A stretch of DNA of 64,000 nucleotides, taken from contig NC_071668.1 in NCBI RefSeq assembly GCF_028554725.1, positions 12,215,501 through 12,279,500 on the forward strand. The letters are read 5' to 3'. This stretch comes from Zeugodacus cucurbitae. Lineage: Eukaryota > Arthropoda > Insecta > Diptera > Tephritidae. The translations under genes were made by a program, and so were the position numbers. This document shows, piece by piece, positions 60,301 through 64,000 of this stretch (positions within the stretch are counted from its first letter, which is position 1; each line of letters opens with the position of its first letter). The notes under the pieces were generated by a model. It had not been told where the DNA came from. It did no database searches and was given only the letters and a program-made list of their open reading frames with translations.

Positions 60301-63300
60301 GACGGCTACACTTTGGCGACATTGATGCCGCATCAATTTTCGTTTTTTTTTTGTTCACCACTCATTGAGGCCGTTGATGATGATGTGATTAGTTTCCACT
60401 TGTCCGGTTTGCCCGATGAGTCGTTCGTCCGTCTGTCTCTTGGCTTCTGGCTGGTTTTTATGTCTTTTCTGGGGTTTTCATGCTCACATCGGAATTTGTG
60501 GCAAGGTGTTGCTGCAACATGCAGTTGATTAAAAAATTAAATAGCAATCTTTTCGGTAATTTTTGTGCGAGTAATATGCAGTTAATTACTTGAAAATGTG
60601 CCAATTATGTGGTGAGCACGGTTGTGTGTGTGTCTGCCGCCGAAGCGGGTTAATCGCGCTTGCCCTGAGTTTTATCGGATTATATATATGCTTACAACGC
60701 GGATTCATGTGGCTAATTAAGGTTGCCTTTGTTTTTGTTTGTTGTGTGTTCACTTAGGGAGGCGCAGTAAATTTCAGATTTCTATAAGAGCTAGTTAATT
60801 AGATTATTTGTGGATTATTGGAGACATCTGCTTATTGCCACGCCGAGATTGTAAAAGTTTTATTTAGTTGATTGACTCTTAATTATAAAGGAATTTTTAT
60901 AGAGATTGGCTCGCAGGAATGTATTAGTTGTATCATGCGTTCGCCTAAAGAAGAGCCCATCTATGGAGGCTAGTTTTTATTTTGTCTTTAACGGCTTATA
61001 TCGGGGTTGACAAGTTATTTGACGGGGATATTGACTTGGTCGGATTGACTGAAGTCTTCATTTAGCAGTTGTCTGCAAAATTTTAAAATTTTGCTTAAGA
61101 ATTTCAATATTTGGTCGAAAGATCTAAAACAAATCCAAGAAGAAGTTTTCATAAACGAGCTGAGTATAATAAAGTTCATTCGGTTTAAGAAGATGATGCA
61201 TAAATATTAATAACTTTATGTCAGTCGTCACTGTAATACCGCTGATAGGGAACTTAGGGATCTCCCCAATCGTGCTGTACACGGAACTCTTTCTATCAAC
61301 CCTCAAGGCCTTGAAGAAGAACTGTATCTAACCGTCAGTGATTTGTCTACTGAAGTAAGGTATTTGGAAGCAATTTCTAGGTTAGAAAATCAGAACTCTC
61401 TGGTTCATGATCTACGATAATTGAATAGGATATTGTTAAGATTTTCAGAAGAACTGTAGTACGATATAATATTCTCAAGATAAGATTATGTCCTCGGCGA
61501 CTCCGCGGTATCCGATAGTTTTAACCATTAGTAGTGGTGTCATGGATTAAATCAAAGTCAAGGCAAATTATAAGACTACAGGCTGTCAATCAGGCATTCC
61601 CAACAAAAGTTATTTGTTTTCGGTCGGTATAATGAGATGATCTGTGGGAATATTAGAATGGGTAATGTCTAAGAGCTCTGAATCAAACCTCAGTATGTAT
61701 ATAGGTATAATTTATAAAAATGTTGAGGTCTCAATATGTATCTCTGCAACATCTATAGAGGGTTTTCCATTGTACAGAACGCTCCTTGAGTGACAGTCCG
61801 TGGGTGAAAATAGGTCAGTGTAGTTACGCATGTTAGACCGTTTTCCATTGTAAAGACCGGTCTTTGAGTGATAGTACTTTGGTGAATATATAGTTATAAT
61901 ATAGTTACACATGTTTAACACTCTGGCTGACGTTCTGTTTTTTTTTTACCCTCGGGTCATCACTTACATTATCCAACTCACATGTTCAAATATCTACAAA
62001 CCCATTTTTCTCAATCCTTTTTGTTTTTGCATTGTAACCTATTGATCTCTCATTACGATCGATTAAGCACACCCATTTTGGCTATCCATAAAGCAATAAA
62101 TTCGTAAGACGATTTTGGTGTGTGCGATTGACAGCAAAAATGTCGCCATTTGATTGACGACGTGTGATATTTGTCAAAAATTTCATAGACTTATTGCTAA
62201 AGTTGTTGACCAAATTCGGACGCACCGCTGCAGCTATTACGAGCATCCAAGTGGAATTGCCAACTAGTTGTTTGTAGACATTTTGTGATTTACACGAACA
62301 AAGTGATCGCGCCATATTTGTGGCGAGTAATTAAATACTTGTAAAATGTTAAAATGCTAAGAATTGTTTGAATTTGCCGGTGGCAGTGTCGTGAAGAAAA
62401 AAATTTTTAGATTTTGTTTGAACTTTTGATATTTTGCGAATTTCGGAGAGTTGTTAGGAGCAGATGTGGTTGCTTTGAAGTGAATTTGACCGTAGAGTTC
62501 CAAGGAGACTCTAAAAATTTGTATGGTGATTGAGGATTGATCAAGAATCACAAGCCATCTAACGGTCAGTGGCTTCCTCCGCGTCTTAGCACTTCTCTAC
62601 CTTGGAAGCTCCTAAAATCTAAGTTGGGGATCGTTGTGACTATCTTGGACTAACCTCATCTTTAAAAGACCAAGTATGTAATTCAGAAGTATAGCCTTGT
62701 ATTGACGACCAAAACAATAAATCTCGAAGCTCATTCCTAATATATGGAAGTATCGATGATTAATATATCTGATCGGGTTCGAAAAAAAGTTTTTACTCTA
62801 GATTTTAAACGGGTTGAAATATGAAACTATGAGCGGTACGAGCTCTATAACCTCAACGAATCAATTAAACTAGAGCAGAGTTCTAGGTCAGGGCATGTCA
62901 TCCGAATGAAGTCGGGGCTTCAGCTCCGAAACTATTAAAAACTGATCAGTTGGTAGGACCATAAGCAGAGAAAGTTGTTCTTTGAATTAGAAAGACTAAG
63001 TGAGGAAGACCCTCAAGTGTCCGCAGATTTTTTTTGTAGTCGGATGGTTTTGGTGTTGTTAAATGAAGACTGTTGTATGGTGTTCGACTACTGATCGTGG
63101 TAGAATCCAAGCATTATCGGGATTCCTTAGATTTAACTTCTCGGCATTCGAAAAAATATTGGATCGGCTAAAAGACAAGGTCTTTGAAAGCTCCTCTTTG
63201 GGGTTTATAGTTGATATTTTGGGTGTCTCCCTACTGTCTGAGTATTAAGAGATTATGAAAGTCTGTAAAACCATATTCTACAGACTTATTTTCGGAGAGT

Positions 63301-64000
63301 GTTTTCGTTAGTGAGAAGCCGATCTGAGATGGCGACGATCTTCACGGTTTTCGGCTACTTTCGGCTTTCCTATCCCTTATTTGGACTTTAGCTTCAATTT
63401 TGGAACCAATCATTGGGAAAATATAATTTTTACAATTCGCCAGTTTTCTTCACTTGTGAAGAAGATTCCTCAAAGAGGCGATGGCGAAGCCCCGAACCAC
63501 CTTCAAGTCTTAAAAAAAGCGTGCAACATCAAAAAATTCAACTGCAAGAATTTACACGAATTTTTAGTAAAACTGCGTTAAGTATTTGCTATATAAAAAG
63601 TTTACAACAACAACAATAGCGACATACTGTTATTGGATTTATTTATGTGCGGATTTTTTTTTCCTTAAGCAGCAAATTGCCGCTGCTGTCATTTAAAATC
63701 ACCTTCAGCACAGCACAAACGCTGAGGAATGCGCGGTGACAACAACAACAGCAACACAACAACAAAAGAATAAGAACAACAAGCAGTGTGCTGCGCATGC
63801 GTGCCACCGCAACAGAATTGTAACAAATGCATTCGCACCAACGAACAACTTCAGCAACAATGCAACATACAACAACCTGTTGTTAAATTGTTTGATTTTT
63901 TTTGTTGTTGCAAAAGCAGCAACAACAACCACAAGGCAACTAAAAGCGAATCTGCAGAAACGAAAAATCCAAAAGTACACCAGCGATTAGCCGCCACAGC
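57327..64000. other. Intergenic, no gene seen
   Basis: 57530-57546 ends in a C-run. 57690-58740 and 59900-60760 are CAA/TG/CACA-rich with GC-richer patches; 58760-59860, 60940-61920 and 62520-63380 are smooth. 63600-64000 is CAA-rich. A TG-rich run lies at 58197-58225. The minus-strand frame 62082-62315 (77 codons) starts in a fair ATG context but matches nothing I know. Confidence 0.5.

Noticed and set aside
60108..60528. 86- and 117-codon overlapping frames
   Set aside because: They share the same TG-rich DNA in different frames; neither shows a domain.

Overview
The window looks like nuclear DNA of a higher fly, most likely a tephritid fruit fly (Bactrocera, Ceratitis or Anastrepha type). 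The grounds are the one clear gene with short GT-AG introns, AT-rich spacers full of CAA/TTG and CATA/TATG tracts, and a dispersed 1.2-kb repeat of a kind I recall from fly genomes. The genus is inference. I saw no prokaryotic, viral, CRISPR, rRNA or tRNA feature.

Only one intact protein gene can be supported: a TTLL4-type tubulin polyglutamylase on the plus strand. Seven coding exons (42516-48392) join in frame into about 1029 residues. A likely non-coding first exon lies at 41347-41535 behind a TATA/Inr pair, with poly(A) signals near 49180-49209. The N-terminal half is low complexity (His-, Asn/Ser-, Gly-rich and acidic tracts). The C-terminal half carries the ATP-grasp-like TTL catalytic domain with its ligand-binding residues intact. 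Introns 2, 5 and 6 each contain a local tandem repeat.

The rest is non-coding or mobile-element debris. At 13.0-14.3 kb is a decayed gene with a C2H2 zinc finger, flanked by G-rich direct repeats. At 25.0-27.4 kb is a nest: a LINE 3' fragment, a small TA-flanked inverted-repeat element, a 1.2-kb dispersed repeat, and a 5'-truncated LINE with a 13-bp target-site duplication. Further copies of the 1.2-kb family lie at 38.85-40.03 kb (inverted) and about 29.8-30.4 kb (partial). Local tandem duplications with periods from 39 to 260 bp are scattered throughout, and a fold-back sequence lies at 57.04-57.33 kb. Two unrecognised ORFs (20605-20949 plus; 52687-53085 minus) are kept at low confidence.

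The long spacers alternate between two textures. One is rich in CAA/TTG, CACA and CATA tracts with GC-richer islands. The other consists of 0.5-2 kb blocks almost free of such tracts and rich in words such as CTCGA, TCGAA, TCTAG and GATCT. The second texture is unexplained and may be one very old, decayed repeat family.
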